Source: Bacillus cereus group sp. RP43 | Lineage (GTDB): Bacteria > Bacillota > Bacilli > Bacillales > Bacillaceae_G | Assembly (NCBI RefSeq): GCF_040459645.1 | Contig: NZ_JARVHQ010000001.1 | Location: forward strand, 2,914,001-2,978,000 | Reading direction: 5' to 3' | Length of the DNA: 64,000 nt | Part shown: positions 19,401 through 29,197 of the stretch, one piece after another | Layout: every line of letters starts with the position of its first letter | How positions within the stretch are numbered: position 1 is the stretch's first letter | Notes under the pieces: model-generated | What the model was told of the DNA's origin: nothing | Database searches by the model: none | The model's input: only the letters and a program-made list of their open reading frames with translations | Program-made: the position numbers and the translations under genes

Positions 19401-20645
19401 AAATCTTTCTTTATGCAATGCTAGTTCCGTATCGCTATATACTTCCGGATTCGCATCAAAATGAATCATTAACTCATTTTCATCGAAGCGCTTATATACA
19501 TTTATCGATAAATCATCGACAGGTCCTGCTGATAAATTATGTGTAATGCCACGATTTCCAGCAAAGTTAAGCCCATAATCAAAAGGCATAACATTCACTA
19601 ATGGCCCAAATAGCCTTTGATTTTCACCTAGTAACTTTAAGTCTCTTCTTAATTCCTCATGACGATATTTATGATGACGACGTATATCTCGAATTTCTTT
19701 AGAAACTTGCTGTATTAATTCTGCAAAAGTTATATTTGGAGTTAACTTTAGACGAAGTGGAACTAAATTCATTACCATGCTTGGTGTATGAATAGATACA
19801 GAACCAAGACGCCCCATCATCGGTAAACCTAAAACAATATCATTTGCACCTGTTAATTTATGCATATAAATACTTGTTACAGCTACAACAAATTCGGGCC
19901 AACTCGTTAACGAAATATTGATATCTTCTAGTAACGTTTTCGTACTAGAATTTGATAAATAAGCAGTTTCTCGTGAAAATCCATTTGATGTTCTCGGCGC
20001 TCGTTCTGCTAAACTTACAACTTCCGGTTCATCTGCAAACTTCTCTAACCAAAAAGTACGATCTTCCTGAAATTGTTTAGATTCACGATACTCATTATCT
20101 TCTTGTACAATTTTTGCAAGAGAGCCAAATGGCTTTTCATTCTTGTTTGTTTCTTCTATAAGTGATGTATACTCATTCGCTACCTTTTGGCTAAGAAGTG
20201 AAAATCCATAGCCATCCATCACAATGTGATGGATGCGCTGATACCAAAAGAAACGATTATTTTCAATTTGAATAAGTGCTTCAGTAAATAATTTATCCTC
20301 TGTTAAATCCACGGGCATAGATAAATCATTTTTCATCCATACCTTAGCAGCTTCTTCAGGATTTTTTTCTTTACGAACGTCAATAAAATGCATATGAAAC
20401 TTTGACGATTCCTCAATAACTTGCCATGGGCCAATTTCATCCTCTTCGAAACGAACATGAAGTGCTTCTGCTTCTGTTATAACTTTACATACAGCTAACT
20501 CGAAAATTTCTTGATTAATATTTCCGTTTATTTCTATATATTCCCCAGTATTATAAATCGGATTAAGCGGATCTAATTGTTGCGCAAACCACATACCAGA
20601 CTGCGCAGATGATAACGAATGACGAATCTTTTGACTGTTAGGCAT
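13485..20645 (-). CDS. dhbF: Bacillibactin NRPS DhbF (C-A-PCP-C-A-PCP-TE)
   Basis: A 2386-aa dimodular synthetase. C1 about 10-430 (HHIVMDG at 139), A1 about 455-960 ([12 protein letters not shown] near 617), PCP1 with Ser1002 in MGGHSLL, C2 about 1050-1490 (HHIVGDG near 1184), A2 about 1510-2010, PCP2 with Ser2075, and thioesterase with nucleophile Ser2205 in GWSLGG. The A1 pocket residues I can place (D-I-L-Q-L-G-L-I-W) fit the known DhbF glycine code; those of A2 (D-F-W-N-x-G-M-V-H) fit threonine. It joins DHB-Gly-Thr and the TE trimerises and cyclises it. Length and order match B. subtilis DhbF. Start ATG has AAAGGGG upstream. Confidence 0.97.
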   Translation of the reverse strand: MPNSQKIRHSLSSAQSGMWFAQQLDPLNPIYNTGEYIEINGNINQEIFELAVCKVITEAEALHVRFEEDEIGPWQVIEESSKFHMHFIDVRKEKNPEEAAKVWMKNDLSMPVDLTEDKLFTEALIQIENNRFFWYQRIHHIVMDGYGFSLLSQKVANEYTSLIEETNKNEKPFGSLAKIVQEDNEYRESKQFQEDRTFWLEKFADEPEVVSLAERAPRTSNGFSRETAYLSNSSTKTLLEDINISLTSWPEFVVAVTSIYMHKLTGANDIVLGLPMMGRLGSVSIHTPSMVMNLVPLRLKLTPNITFAELIQQVSKEIRDIRRHHKYRHEELRRDLKLLGENQRLFGPLVNVMPFDYGLNFAGNRGITHNLSAGPVDDLSINVYKRFDENELMIHFDANPEVYSDTELALHKERFMNLLDLVINNYHKDEPIGKINITLPEENHKVLLEWNETKRAEELINLPILFEKQVQKNPNNIAVTCNGIKLTYKELNERANELANYLVEEGIQANQFVALVFPRSIEMIVSMLAVLKAGAAYLPIDPEYPAERINYIVNDANPVCIITHSSVSSSLVIENDIKKIVFDSEETKIALKTYSHMNISFKNNESLLNPAYTIYTSGSTGNPKGVIVSMKGLSNFLLAMQDMFSLNENDHLLAVTTFAFDISALEIYLPLISGASITIAQKEVIQEPSALTTLLQEERVTIMQATPTLWQALVTEYPERLQELNVLVGGEALPAHLANKLKELGCSISNLYGPTETTIWSTYMNIDESESGIPPIGKPIWNTEVYVLDAGLQPVPPGVIGELYIAGEGLANGYLGKPELTAERFVANPYGKAGARMYRTGDLVKWRKDGVLEYISRADHQIKIRGFRIELAEIETVLQRHENIQQAVVMVREDRLNDKRIIAYIVAEEKEPINLSEIRSYVSESLANYMVPSAFVVLEELPLTPNGKVDRKKLPAPDFNGMNNERVARNPKEEILCDLFAEVLGISRISIDDNFFEMGGHSLLASRLMARIRETLSVELGIGKLFELPTVAELAKQLDHAKSARPAIKKVSRPNQVPLSFAQRRLWFLNCLEGPSPTYNIPLVIRMSGKLNEEALQGAFYDVVKKHETLRTIFPNVLGSSYQKILNMEDLNLEMIITKTCKDELESVLSEAVKYSFNLDVEPAVRLQLFKASENEHVLLILLHHIVGDGWSLQPLTRDFTAAYKARCQGDKVQLETLPVQYADYSLWQQQLLGDATTPESLISTQLDFWKEELNGLPDQMELPTDYQRPIETSYRGETIHFHIDEGMHSRLVELARKNGVSLFMVLQAGLSALFTRLGAGTDIPIGSPIAGRNDDALSNIVGLFVNTLVLRTNTSGDPSFKELLNRVKQVNLAAYENQDVPFERLVEVLNPVRTRNSHPLFQIMLAFQNTPEATFDVPDLEASLEIQSVGSAKFDLTFEISESNGVDGTSKGLHGLLEFSTDLYKRETVQKLIERFILLLDDAAKHPDQSIGRLEILTLAERNTVLEKWNGGFQIVPEMTLPQLFEKQAHVNPNSIAVVFENEKLTYEELNRKANRIARLLIAKGIGPDQLVALAMPRSLNMVVSLLAVLKAGAGYLPLDPDYPSDRISFMLHDAKPSCILTNSDVEIECDEALKILVDDVNVIEEIEKYSEDNIDEMERIKPLSPSHIAYVIYTSGSTGRPKGVMIPHQNVVRLLGATDHWFQFDSDDVWTMFHSYAFDFSVWEIWGPLLYGGRLVVVPHTVSRSPKEFLQLLVKEKVTVLNQTPSAFYQLMQADRENEEIGQKLSLRYVVFGGEALELSRLEDWYSRHPHNSPKLINMYGITETTVHVSYIELDESIVSLRANSLIGCSIPDLKVYVLDNYLQPMPPGVVGEMYVAGAGLARGYLGRAGLTAERFIADPFGKPGTRMYRTGDLARWRQDGTLDYIGRADHQIKIRGFRIELGEIEAVIMKHPKVEQVAVIVREDQPGDKRLVSYIVASNNETIDTNEMRQHAGGSLPDYMVPYAFVVVNELPLTPNGKLDRKALPAPEFIASSSSRGPRTPQEEMLCDLFTEVLSVSQIGIDDGFFDLGGHSLLAVQLMSRIKEALGVELNIGTLFAAPTVAGLAERLEMGNGQSALDVLLPLRASGDQLPLFCVHPAGGLSWCYAGLMKSLGTDYPIYGVQARGIAENEELPKSLEEMAADYLKHVREVQPHGPYRLLGWSLGGNVVHAMAAQLQNEGEEVELLVMLDSYPGHFLPNTEAPTEEEALIALLALGGYDPDNMDGKPLTMESAVAILRKDGSALASLEEETILNLKETYVNSVGLLGKYVPKVYNGDILFFRSTVIPDWFDPISPNTWLNYLDGEIVQHDIDCRHKDLCQPGPLTEIGQVLAKYLQNKKGVSKV

Positions 20646-20678
20646 TCTTTACTACCCCTTTATTATGTAGTCTATTTG

Positions 20679-21572
20679 TTACAGCACTTGTGCTGCTTGT
20701 GAAGATAGTAAACGGTACCAATCAGCAACATTAGGACGTTCTGCTAAATCTGCAAAAGTGATTTCTTTCCCTTCGCGGCGCCACTTCTCTACTAAACTCA
20801 TAATTCTGACCGAATCAAGTCCTCTATTTAATAAATCTTCATCAACTTCAATACTCTCTACAGACTCACGGAGTAGTTGTGCAACTAGTTCATGCACTTC
20901 CTGTAAAGTGATTCCTTCACTCTCATCACCCTTTAAACTTTGTAAATCTTTTAACAGTAAGTTTGTTGATGTCGTTACTGCACATCTATTAGATGCATAC
21001 TGCAATGCTTGTTTATGATGCTCTAGTGAAAAATCAGCAACTGCATCTGCTACAAAAAATGGCTCTATACCATCCATAAATGCTTCACAAGCTGTTAAAA
21101 GGCAACCAATATGGGCATAAATACCGCAAATAATAAGTTGATCTCTTCCCTGCTCATTTAAAATTTCTAATAGATTCGTCTTTTTAAATGCACTATATCT
21201 CCATTTTGTTAGGAATATATCATCCTCATCTGGAGTAAGCTCATCAACAATTTTCTTTTTATCTGGTCCAGCAGGAATACCGTCACCCCAAAAGTCTTGT
21301 AATAACCCTCGTTGTTCTAACGTTTGTCCACCAGGTTGTGCTGTATAAACAACTGGTATACCAAGTTCCTTGCATCTTTCTCTTATCACCTTAATATTTG
21401 AAATTAGTTCTACTTTTGGCGATTCTGTATCGCTATATGCATCAAGAAAATATTCTTGCATGTCATGGATTAGAAGAACCGCACGTTTCGGATCTGGCGT
21501 CCAATTCACTTTATTTTTTGGTAGTTCTGATTCAATTGGCATTTTATATACTGAAATAGATGGGATAGCCAT
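20679..21572 (-). CDS. dhbB: Isochorismatase / aryl carrier protein DhbB
   Basis: Bifunctional 297-aa protein. The N-terminal isochorismatase (about 1-210) hydrolyses isochorismate to 2,3-dihydro-2,3-dihydroxybenzoate; the catalytic triad is visible as Asp37 (LLIHDMQEYF), Lys123 (LTKWRYSAF) and Cys157 (GIYAHIGCL). The C-terminal aryl carrier domain (about 215-290) has the phosphopantetheine Ser254 in NRGLDSVRIM and is loaded with DHB by DhbE. It ends 33 bp before dhbF. Ribosome site GGAAGGAAGTG precedes the ATG. Confidence 0.97.
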   Translation of the reverse strand: MAIPSISVYKMPIESELPKNKVNWTPDPKRAVLLIHDMQEYFLDAYSDTESPKVELISNIKVIRERCKELGIPVVYTAQPGGQTLEQRGLLQDFWGDGIPAGPDKKKIVDELTPDEDDIFLTKWRYSAFKKTNLLEILNEQGRDQLIICGIYAHIGCLLTACEAFMDGIEPFFVADAVADFSLEHHKQALQYASNRCAVTTSTNLLLKDLQSLKGDESEGITLQEVHELVAQLLRESVESIEVDEDLLNRGLDSVRIMSLVEKWRREGKEITFADLAERPNVADWYRLLSSQAAQVL

Positions 21573-21605
21573 CTAATCACTTCCTTCCGATTCTAATAGT
21601 TTTTT

Positions 21606-23222
21606 TTATCGTTTTACTGTAATAAGTTTTTCAGCAATAACTTTACGTAATTCTTTTTTGCTTACTTTTCCAACACCTGTTTGCGGGAATGATTCAATAA
21701 ATTCGATTCGATCTGGAATCTTATACGCCGCTATACCACGTTCTCTTAAAAACATTTTTAATTCACTTACAGTTGGAGTTTGTCCGCGAGCTATGACAAA
21801 AGCGCAAGTACGTTCTCCTAAATAATCGTCAGGCATAGATACAATTGCTACATCATGTACTGCATCGTGTGCTAAAAGATGATTTTCAACTTCTTCCGCA
21901 GCAACTTTCTCACCACCACGGTTAATTTGATCTTTATCTCTTCCTTCTACAATGATGTAACCTTGTTCATTCACTTTCACAAGATCACCTGTGCGATAAA
22001 AACCATCTTCTGTAAATGATCTTACATTATGTTCTGTTGCTTTATAATAGCCACGAATTGTATATGGCCCTCGCGTTAATAAACTGCCTACTTCACCAGG
22101 CTTAACATCATTATCATTTTCATCAACAACTCTTACTTCATCGAATGTAGACATCGGTCTACCTTGTGTATGAATAATGATTTCTTCAGGATCATTTAAT
22201 CTTGTATAATTTACTAACCCTTCTGCCATACCGAACACTTGCTGTAACTTGCATCCAAATGTAGGACGAATACGCTTCGCAACTTCGGCACTAAATTTCG
22301 CACCACCTACTTGAATAACTTGCAAGCTCGATAAATCGTCATTACGGGAAGATACAGCATCAAGCCAAATCATCGCTAATGGTGGAACGAGAGCTGTAAT
22401 CGTAACTTTTTCTTTTTCTATAAGAGCAAATGCTTCATCTGGACTACCTCCAGTTGCCAACACTACTTTTCCACCCGCGTAGAACGTTCCAAAAGTTCCT
22501 GGAGAACTCATCGGGTAATTGTGTGCTACTGGAAGAACTGCCATATAGACGCTTTCTGCATTCAAATTACAAATTTCAGCGCTAACACGTAAACTATAAA
22601 TATAGTCATCATGTGTTCTAGGAATTAATTTAGAAAGTCCTGTTGTCCCTCCTGATAATTGGAGAAACGCAACATCACTTGGCTGAACTTCTGGTAATGG
22701 AACAGGATCCATATACAGATTACTTATGTTCACAAATTCTTCTTCTTCCCCCACTACGATTACATGTTGTAAAGTTGGAACTTTCTCTTTTACTTCTCTT
22801 GCTAGTTTTCGGTAATCAAAGCCGAGAGCCTTATCTGAAATAACGTAAGCGCTCGCCTCACCAAACTCGCAAAAATAACTAATTTCACTACTGCGATGAG
22901 AAGGTAGCGCAAAAACAGGAAGAGCTCCAATTCGAAATAGCGCAAAACATATTTCGAAAAACTCTATAATGTTAGGTAACTGAATTACAACTCGGTCCTC
23001 TTGCTTTATTCCTAAATTCAGTAAACCTGCAGCTAAGCGATCTACCTTTTTATCAAGTTCACTATACGTTATTTGCGTATTACCACTTACAACCGCAATT
23101 TCATCTCCATATTTTTCAGCACGCTCTCTTAACATTCCGCCAAATGTTTCACCGATCCAGCATCCTTCTTCTCGATAACGATTTGCAAATTCTTTGGGCC
23201 ATTCCGTATAACCTGCTAACAT
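21606..23222 (-). CDS. dhbE: 2,3-dihydroxybenzoate-AMP ligase DhbE
   Basis: Activates 2,3-dihydroxybenzoate with ATP and loads it on the DhbB carrier domain. The 538-aa stand-alone adenylation enzyme shows the P-loop [25 protein letters not shown] with the aryl-acid pocket, [22 protein letters not shown] and the catalytic lysine region [12 protein letters not shown]. Neighbour spacing is 12 bp to dhbC and 33 bp to dhbB, all in one operon. Confidence 0.97.
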   Translation of the reverse strand: MLAGYTEWPKEFANRYREEGCWIGETFGGMLRERAEKYGDEIAVVSGNTQITYSELDKKVDRLAAGLLNLGIKQEDRVVIQLPNIIEFFEICFALFRIGALPVFALPSHRSSEISYFCEFGEASAYVISDKALGFDYRKLAREVKEKVPTLQHVIVVGEEEEFVNISNLYMDPVPLPEVQPSDVAFLQLSGGTTGLSKLIPRTHDDYIYSLRVSAEICNLNAESVYMAVLPVAHNYPMSSPGTFGTFYAGGKVVLATGGSPDEAFALIEKEKVTITALVPPLAMIWLDAVSSRNDDLSSLQVIQVGGAKFSAEVAKRIRPTFGCKLQQVFGMAEGLVNYTRLNDPEEIIIHTQGRPMSTFDEVRVVDENDNDVKPGEVGSLLTRGPYTIRGYYKATEHNVRSFTEDGFYRTGDLVKVNEQGYIIVEGRDKDQINRGGEKVAAEEVENHLLAHDAVHDVAIVSMPDDYLGERTCAFVIARGQTPTVSELKMFLRERGIAAYKIPDRIEFIESFPQTGVGKVSKKELRKVIAEKLITVKR

Positions 23223-23234
23223 TCTTTCTTCCCC

Positions 23235-24434
23235 CTATTTTTCATTCACTGAACTATCGCTTAACCCTAAAGCTTTCAACATTGTTTGGAATTTAGCTGA
23301 TGTTTCTGCTAACTCATCTTCTGGGTTTGACTCAGCAACAACTCCAGCGCCTGCATATAAGCGAAGTGTATTTTCTTGCACTTCAGCACAGCGAATTGTA
23401 ACAATCCATTCACCATCTCCATTTAAATCGCTCCACCCTAACATTCCTGTAAAGAATTCACGGTCAAATGGCTCAATTTTTTGAATAGCTTCTCTTGCTT
23501 CTTCCATTGGAGTTCCGCAAACTGCTGGTGTTGGATGAAGAGCAATTGCTAATTCTAAAGCAGAAGTATTTGGATCCTTAAGTTCACCTTTTACCTCTGT
23601 AGATAAGTGCCACATCGCTTCACTATGAATAACAGCCGGTTTTTCTGGAACATGTAATGTATGACAATACGGAAGAAGTGCTGCGGCAACCGCTTCAACT
23701 ACTACCGCATGTTCATGTAAATCTTTTGGAGAAGAAAGTAATTCTTCTGCTCTTCGTTTATCTTCTGCTGGATCGTCACTTCTTGGTCTTGAACCAGCTA
23801 ATGGATTAGAAACGACTTGCATACCACTACGTGAAACAAGCAATTCAGGGCTTGCTCCAATTAATGTCTTATTGTTCTCGTTTTCATCTTTCGGTAAATT
23901 CACAGCAAATGTATAACCGTGCTTATTATGTTCTGCTAATTCACGAAGAAGCTTTTGTTTATCAATTACCTCTGAAGACTTAACATCCAACGATCTAGAT
24001 AGAACGATTTTCTTTAAATCTCCGTCCTGAATTTTTGCTATTCCTTGCTTCACACCATTCATGTAAACTTCAGGCTCTGGAACTGGTGTCATTTCAAATG
24101 CCAGTTTCTCATTTTGTTTTATCTCATTTGTTTTCTCCAACTGTAAACGCTCAGTAATTCTGCAATATTCTGGTACAATAAGTTGAACTTCTTTTCTACG
24201 ATCAAATGGCAAAGCTCCTACAACGATAGGATTTGGATTTCCATCCTGTTTGGCATTACTTAATACCGCCTTTACAAGCTCTGGAAAGCTTTCGATTTCA
24301 CTATGTTTTACTATAGTAAACTCTCCTTCTGCCAATATCGTTCGATTTGGTGAAGCGAAAAAGAATGAAGATTCAGTCTTATAATCTTCTAAAAGTGTTT
24401 CTGACAGTTCCTTTACCGCCGTAAGTTCATTCAT
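23235..24434 (-). CDS. dhbC: Isochorismate synthase DhbC
   Basis: Converts chorismate to isochorismate, the first committed step to 2,3-dihydroxybenzoate. The 399-aa chorismate-utilising enzyme shows [39 protein letters not shown] and the C-terminal [28 protein letters not shown] motifs of the MenF/EntC/DhbC group. The frame is open 60 bases further up, but the ATG at 24434 follows AGGAGG at normal spacing and starts only after the dhbA stop. Confidence 0.97.
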   Translation of the reverse strand: MNELTAVKELSETLLEDYKTESSFFFASPNRTILAEGEFTIVKHSEIESFPELVKAVLSNAKQDGNPNPIVVGALPFDRRKEVQLIVPEYCRITERLQLEKTNEIKQNEKLAFEMTPVPEPEVYMNGVKQGIAKIQDGDLKKIVLSRSLDVKSSEVIDKQKLLRELAEHNKHGYTFAVNLPKDENENNKTLIGASPELLVSRSGMQVVSNPLAGSRPRSDDPAEDKRRAEELLSSPKDLHEHAVVVEAVAAALLPYCHTLHVPEKPAVIHSEAMWHLSTEVKGELKDPNTSALELAIALHPTPAVCGTPMEEAREAIQKIEPFDREFFTGMLGWSDLNGDGEWIVTIRCAEVQENTLRLYAGAGVVAESNPEDELAETSAKFQTMLKALGLSDSSVNEK

Positions 24435-24460
24435 AGTATAATAACCTCCTGAATTTTTTA

Positions 24461-25246
24461 TTAAGCTCCTAATGTAGCTCCGCCATCTACACATAAATTG
24501 TGCATTGTAATATGACTTGCTTTATCTGAAGCTAAAAACAATACTGCTTCAGCAATTTCTGAAGGCTGTGCAATTTTTTGTAAAGGAATTCCGAGTCTAA
24601 ATGTATTTTGAGAACCAGCAATTATATTTTTAGCTCCATTCTCATCAGCCCATAATAATCTTTGCATTTCAGTTTCAGTAGAACCTGGAGAGACTAAGTT
24701 ACAACGAATATTGTATGCTGCGAGTTCTAATCCTAAGCACTTCATGAACATCGTCGTTGCAGCTTTTGATGCAGCATACGCAGCCATCTCCATTCTCGGA
24801 GTATTTGCCGCATTTGAACCTACTGTAACAATTGCCCCTGACTTCCTTAACATCATATGTTTACTTACTGCTCGGGACATATAGAAAACTCCTGTAGTAT
24901 TTACAGAGAATGTTTTATTCCACTCTTCGTCACTTAAAGAGTGAATCGCTCCCATACGTAGAACCCCTGCAACATTTACTAATATATCTATTGGCGCTAT
25001 ATCATTTTCAATTCGTTCTACTACCTCTTCAACAGCGGCACTATCACTCACATCTAAATGAAACGTCTTAATACGGCTTTCATTTGATGCATAATGATTT
25101 AAAAACATATTAAGCCCTTCTGCATTTTGATCAACCGCAATAACTGTAGCTCCTCTTTCTAAAAACATTTTTGCGACAACACTACCTATACCTTGAGCTG
25201 CACCTGTCACTAAAACGGTTTTTCCATCAAATTCCCCTAAATTCAT
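24461..25246 (-). CDS. dhbA: 2,3-dihydro-2,3-dihydroxybenzoate dehydrogenase DhbA
   Basis: NAD-dependent short-chain dehydrogenase, 261 aa, forming 2,3-dihydroxybenzoate. Visible: TGAAQGIG nucleotide loop (14-21), NVAGVLR, Ser144, Tyr157 and Lys161 of the YxxxK active site (YAASK) and the C-terminal CVDGGATLGA. It is the first gene of the operon behind a promoter with two Fur boxes. A GAGGATAGAGG tract precedes the ATG. Confidence 0.96.
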   Translation of the reverse strand: MNLGEFDGKTVLVTGAAQGIGSVVAKMFLERGATVIAVDQNAEGLNMFLNHYASNESRIKTFHLDVSDSAAVEEVVERIENDIAPIDILVNVAGVLRMGAIHSLSDEEWNKTFSVNTTGVFYMSRAVSKHMMLRKSGAIVTVGSNAANTPRMEMAAYAASKAATTMFMKCLGLELAAYNIRCNLVSPGSTETEMQRLLWADENGAKNIIAGSQNTFRLGIPLQKIAQPSEIAEAVLFLASDKASHITMHNLCVDGGATLGA

Positions 25247-25294
25247 TTCCTCTATCCTCTCATATAAAAATTAATCAAGTTTAATGACATAAAT

Positions 25295-25313
25295 GATAAC
25301 GATTTTCATTATC
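25295..25313 (-). promoter_or_regulatory. Fur box 1, dhb operon
   Basis: GATAACGATTTTCATTATC matches 16 of 19 positions of the classical Fur box. It lies just downstream of the -10 box, where bound Fur would block initiation. Confidence 0.85.
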
Positions 25314-25329
25314 ACTAATGATGTAAAAA

Positions 25330-25358
25330 ATAATACACTTACTAAACTAATTGGTCAA
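25330..25358 (-). promoter_or_regulatory. dhb operon promoter
   Basis: TTGACC (25353-25358), a 17-bp spacer and TATTAT (25330-25335) on the minus strand. It is flanked on both sides by Fur boxes, so iron should repress the whole nine-gene operon. Confidence 0.8.
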
Positions 25359-25387
25359 GTGTACTTTTCATCAAAACGAAACCCATT

Positions 25388-25406
25388 GATAATGATTTTC
25401 ATTTTC
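25388..25406 (-). promoter_or_regulatory. Fur box 2, dhb operon
   Basis: GATAATGATTTTCATTTTC matches 16 of 19 Fur-box positions and lies about 30 bp upstream of the -35 box. A further half-site-like TGATAATG is at 25423-25430. Two sites around the core promoter suggest tight or looping repression. Confidence 0.75.
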
Positions 25407-25441
25407 TTTATCTACATCGAAATGATAATGTTTCTCAATAT

Positions 25442-25845
25442 ACTTGTCAATCTTTTTTTATTTTTCAGATAAAATATTTTACGTTTCTATGCCATACTGC
25501 ATCTATAAGCATTAAAACGTACTTTAAATAAAAATTTAATCCATAATTCCTTATCATCTTTTTTGTAATTGAAAAAGAGAACCTGTAGATTTCTTCACCT
25601 ACAATACTTTATCAAAAATTTAAGTTTTTCTTTTCTCAATATTTTTCTGAAAATATTTTATTTTACATCTTGCATTTCTCAATGAATATCCTATATATAA
25701 TCTAAGATTTTCATATATTATACGTGACTCAATGATATTCCAATATAATCCAATCGGATATTTTAATGACTCTTTTATCGGTAAATTCCCGTAAATAATA
25801 AAGACTGGTTAGAGAAAAACTATTAAAATTAGTTCATAAAGAAAA
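25442..25845. other. AT-rich intergenic stretch, no gene seen
   Basis: About 400 bp between the dhb control region and the OFA transporter terminator. It is very AT-rich; no frame with a ribosome site was found. An imperfect hairpin lies just beyond it (GGAAAGTGG with CCACTTCC, about 25848-25872). Confidence 0.45.
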
Positions 25846-25900
25846 AAGGAAAGTGGTTCGACATCCACTTCCCTTTCGTAATTTTATTATGTATCGGAAA

Positions 25901-25928
25901 AAAGCACCCTATTTTATAGGGTACTTTT
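25901..25928 (-). terminator. Terminator of the OFA-family MFS gene
   Basis: On the minus strand AAAGTACCCT pairs with AGGGTGCTTT around a 7-base loop, followed by T residues. A closely similar hairpin lies upstream of the same gene at 27496-27524. Confidence 0.8.
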
Positions 25929-25961
25929 TAGTTACCTTAGTGCTATAGAAAATTTAAATAC

Positions 25962-27164
25962 TCACGCTACACTGCGATACTCTTCTTCTTTTTCTTTTTT
26001 CTGATTAGGTGCTTGAATGACAATTGCGATAATAAATGACACGACACATAATACACCAATCACCATAAAAGTTGGTTTGAATCCACCTAGAATTGCCCCG
26101 ATAAAGGAACCTGCAAGCGCTCCAAATCCAAATCCTTGATATACGATTCCGTAGTTTTTACTATGGTTTTTCATACCGAAGAAATCACCAACAATAGCTG
26201 GGAAAATAGTGATATTTCCACCAAAACAAAACGCTACACTTGCTACACAGACGAAGTAGATACCATAATTTAAATCTACGAAACTTAGAACCAAGACTGA
26301 AGTCGCCATAGCAACAAAAGTACCAGTAACGATTTTTAAACGGCCGATTTTATCTGATAACGGTCCCAGAATAATACGACCTAATGTATTGAAGATTGCA
26401 ACCATAGCCACCGCATTAGCTGCTGTTGCTGCACTAAGCCCTACAAGTTGAACACCGATGTCTTTTACCATGCCAATTAAGTATAAGCCACTCATACATG
26501 ATGTAAATAACATAATAAATAACAAGTATACTTCTTTTGTGCCTAGCATTTCTTTAGTTGTATATTCCTTAGTTTTTGTTGCCTGAACTGCACCTTGATC
26601 AGCAGCTTGATGGATCAAACAAGCACCAATTACTATCATAGCTGTAACAATTAAACCCCAGTATATAAACGCTTGCGATACACCAACTGAATCAATCAAC
26701 ATTGCGTTTATGTATTTAAATATTAGGCTACCTGTACCATATGCAGAGACAGATATACCGGCGATTAAACCTTTACGCTCTGGAAACCACTTTATTAAAT
26801 TCGATAGTGAAGTGATATATGCTGTACCATCTGCGTAACCTACAACAACTCCCGCTAGTACATAAAGCATTAATAATGAGGAAGCTTGTGAACTAAGTAT
26901 TAATCCGATTCCTAATGCTAATCCAGCTGCCATAATGAGTTTACGAAGTCCCCATTTTTCTTGTAATTTACTCGCAAACAAAGTTGAAAATGCTAAAGAC
27001 AGGCTAGTAATGGAGAATGTTATAGCAACAGCGTTTAGACTCCAACCGTATTTACTCACTAAAGGCTGATTGAATAAACTCCATGTATATATCGTTCCAA
27101 GCCCCATTTGTACTATGACTGTGCCAAGAACAACAAGCCATGGATTAACCGATGATTTTTTCAT
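25962..27164 (-). CDS. MFS transporter, oxalate:formate antiporter (OFA) family
   Basis: A 400-aa, 12-segment carrier of monocarboxylates. The N-terminus VIVQMGLGTIYTWSLFNQPLV is characteristic of OFA/YhjX proteins, and WFPERKGLIAGISVSAYGTGS and the LSDKIGRLKIV loop are family motifs. The substrate cannot be read; pyruvate, formate or oxalate carriers all occur in the family. The ATG follows GGAGGAG. A long 5' region (27165-27530) holds several dyads, suggesting specific regulation. Confidence 0.88.
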   Translation of the reverse strand: MKKSSVNPWLVVLGTVIVQMGLGTIYTWSLFNQPLVSKYGWSLNAVAITFSITSLSLAFSTLFASKLQEKWGLRKLIMAAGLALGIGLILSSQASSLLMLYVLAGVVVGYADGTAYITSLSNLIKWFPERKGLIAGISVSAYGTGSLIFKYINAMLIDSVGVSQAFIYWGLIVTAMIVIGACLIHQAADQGAVQATKTKEYTTKEMLGTKEVYLLFIMLFTSCMSGLYLIGMVKDIGVQLVGLSAATAANAVAMVAIFNTLGRIILGPLSDKIGRLKIVTGTFVAMATSVLVLSFVDLNYGIYFVCVASVAFCFGGNITIFPAIVGDFFGMKNHSKNYGIVYQGFGFGALAGSFIGAILGGFKPTFMVIGVLCVVSFIIAIVIQAPNQKKEKEEEYRSVA

Positions 27165-27341
27165 ACCATTTCTCCTCCTCTTTCTATTTCAATGCTATTC
27201 GCTAAATATGCTTTTTTCATTTTCATTTTCGCCACCTCATTCGATTTAACAACTTCATTGTATAGGATGTTCTTGATCATGTAAGCACTTACAAGACAGA
27301 GCGTCAAATATATGGAATCAGTTACAGAAACCGAAGGGTGA

Positions 27342-27385
27342 AATACAAAAAACTTCTTGTTAAATACGTAACAACTTTTTGTATT
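27342..27385 (-). promoter_or_regulatory. Long imperfect hairpin in the OFA leader
   Basis: AATACAAAAA (27342-) and TTTTTGTATT (-27385) pair at the base, and TTGTTA/TAACAA pair near the apex around AATACG. It lies about 180 bp upstream of the MFS start. It may be an RNA leader structure or an operator. Confidence 0.4.
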
Positions 27386-27441
27386 GTTTTGCATAAGTAC
27401 GACTTACAGGTACTTTTGAATCCTCTTTCATAAAAAGTTAT

Positions 27442-27455
27442 GCGTAAAGTTACGC
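27442..27455. promoter_or_regulatory. Palindrome GCGTAA-N2-TTACGC
   Basis: A perfect 6-2-6 dyad upstream of the OFA transporter, in otherwise unstructured sequence. It has the size of a dimeric regulator site. No regulator gene is adjacent. Confidence 0.4.
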
Positions 27456-27495
27456 CATGGCTGGACTTCAGAATTTTGATTACCGTATACAAACA

Positions 27496-27524
27496 AAAAA
27501 GCACCCTAATAATAGGGTACTAAA
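27496..27524 (-). terminator. Terminator-like hairpin upstream of the OFA gene
   Basis: On the minus strand TAGTACCCTATTATTAGGGTGC is followed by TTTTTT. The stem is almost the same as that of the terminator after the gene (25901-25928), so the OFA gene is bracketed by a hairpin pair. Confidence 0.6.
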
Positions 27525-27569
27525 ATATATAACCTCTTTTAGAAACTACAGGCTGTTTAAACAAACACA

Positions 27570-27596
27570 AAAAAACATTACATTAAAAATGTAATA
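27570..27596 (-). terminator. Terminator of the rap transcript
   Basis: ATTACATT-N3-AATGTAAT followed on the minus strand by GTTTTTTT. It lies 250 bp after the rap stop, so the transcript includes the degenerate frame described at 27647-27803. Confidence 0.6.
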
Positions 27597-27646
27597 AAAC
27601 CTTCCCTTTTATATGTCTAAAAGTCTTCTTACTTTATGGGGTCACT

Positions 27647-27803
27647 TTATAAGGGTGACTTTCTTTGTACGTTTACAATTGTTTCTTCAAATGTAACAAT
27701 TCGCTCTACAAATTCCATAATAACGAATGCGTTTTTAATGCGTCTTGTTAAAAAAAACGATCCATATACTCTGAAAAACAATACTGCTAATCCTAAAAAC
27801 ACT
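27647..27803 (-). pseudogene. Possible frameshifted small ORF behind rap
   Basis: From a GTG at 27803 with AGGT upstream the frame reads VFLGLAV; after a one-base shift at a T-run the other frame continues LFFRVYGSFFLTRRIKNAFV and on to VTFEETIVNVQRKSPL and a TAA at 27649. Together this would be a protein of about 51 residues with an N-terminal hydrophobic segment and a charged tail. Its place, directly after rap and before the rap terminator, is where Phr pre-peptides are encoded, but the composition is not a clear Phr. It may be a dead gene, or chance. Confidence 0.3.
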
Positions 27804-27843
27804 TAAAATACCTACATTTAATTTAGACTTATACACCCTCTTT

Positions 27844-28899
27844 TTATTGAATAATTTTTCTAGCTTCATAACTTAAATAAAAATACTGGATAGCTTTCTT
27901 TTCATTTGCAACATCAAAATATTGAATCGCTAACCGCTCCGCATATTTTTTTACTTCTATCCATAAATTTTGTGCTTTGAAATATTGAATTGCTTCTTCG
28001 ATAATCACTTCTAACTCTTCAATCGGCATTTCTTCATTTAATGCTTTTAAAATATTGAAATGATACTCATATTCTCTGTTACATATTTTTAATCCCTTTT
28101 CAATATACCGACTCGCTTCTTTGAATTTTTTTAGTTTTGAATATTCACTCGCTAATAAAAATATTGTTTTATAATCTTTCTCAATTTCTTCAAAAGAATA
28201 AATTAAATGTCGGATAGCTAATTCTGAAAATTTTTGCTCTGCATATAATAAACATAAATTGCATCTAACTTTTATTATTAGTTGTTCTTCTTTTAGATTT
28301 GTAAATGTATTCATCGCCGACACTAAATATTCTTCTGCAAGCTCATATTGTCCTAGTGCTATACAACACACCCCTAAAGTATTTTTACAAGCCGCAGTTT
28401 TAACTTCATACCCTAAACTCTTACCAAAAAAATCTTGTGCTTTCAAAGCATAAGAAATCGCTAAAGTCGGTTGTGATATACAACAATGAAATAACGATAC
28501 TCGATAATTAAATTCCGCTTTCTCCGCTTCATCTGGTATTGAAGCCAGCAAACTCTCAGCGACTTTATAATGCTTTTTTGCGTTATAATAATTCCCTAGC
28601 TCCATTGCGTAAATAAATTCAAAAAAATAATAATAATACTGTAAAAACGTATCCGTTCTTTCTGAAATCGAATTTATATTAGTTTTCTTACTATCAAATT
28701 CTCCAATCAACATTTTGTATCGAAAACTAAGCAAAGAATAATAAATTAAGATTTCTTGATCTTCTTCCATATTATAAATTTTACTATCTATTTCTTTTTT
28801 TAACTCCCCAGCTTTAATTACATGTTGCACTAGCATCTCTTGATACCAATCATTTAATAATCTTATAATTTGGCTTTTCATTACAATGCTTGTACTCAA
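27844..28899 (-). CDS. Rap-family TPR regulator (response regulator aspartate phosphatase-like)
   Basis: About 351 aa, all helical. The N-terminal LLNDWYQEMLVQHVIKAGELKKEI and MEEDQEILIYYSLLSFRYKMLIG regions match the 3-helix bundle of Rap proteins; the remainder holds about six TPR units such as NTLGVCCIALGQYELAEEYL and ASEYSKLKKFKEASRYIEKGLKI. Rap proteins bind response regulators (for example Spo0F) or DNA-binding partners and are inhibited by Phr peptides. The frame opens at GTG 28908, but TTG 28899, with AGGGTGGG upstream, gives the usual Rap start. No intact phr is seen behind it. The exact target is unknown. Confidence 0.82.
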   Translation of the reverse strand: MSTSIVMKSQIIRLLNDWYQEMLVQHVIKAGELKKEIDSKIYNMEEDQEILIYYSLLSFRYKMLIGEFDSKKTNINSISERTDTFLQYYYYFFEFIYAMELGNYYNAKKHYKVAESLLASIPDEAEKAEFNYRVSLFHCCISQPTLAISYALKAQDFFGKSLGYEVKTAACKNTLGVCCIALGQYELAEEYLVSAMNTFTNLKEEQLIIKVRCNLCLLYAEQKFSELAIRHLIYSFEEIEKDYKTIFLLASEYSKLKKFKEASRYIEKGLKICNREYEYHFNILKALNEEMPIEELEVIIEEAIQYFKAQNLWIEVKKYAERLAIQYFDVANEKKAIQYFYLSYEARKIIQ

Positions 28900-29197
28900 A
28901 TATCCCACCCTCTCTTTGTTCTACATATTAATACAATTATTAACAGAGAATAAAGTGTATTTCCACTTTCACTTTTTTTATTTTTCTAGCAAAATATTTG
29001 GAATTAAAGGGGTGGATTTTTACAATTTCCTACACATAAATAGAAAATATACAATTGATTAACATAATGTTACTCTATGTTTTTTATTAAATAACAAATA
29101 TTTTATTGATAAACAAAACTAAATATTCACTATTATAACTATACGTGGTTTAATATATATAATAAACAAACATTTCTGTCTTTTATGAGGAGGTACT

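Noticed and set aside
27161..27394. 77-aa minus-strand frame leading into the OFA transporter start
   Set aside because: It covers the hairpin-rich leader and the ribosome site of the transporter, has no ribosome site of its own and no family pattern.
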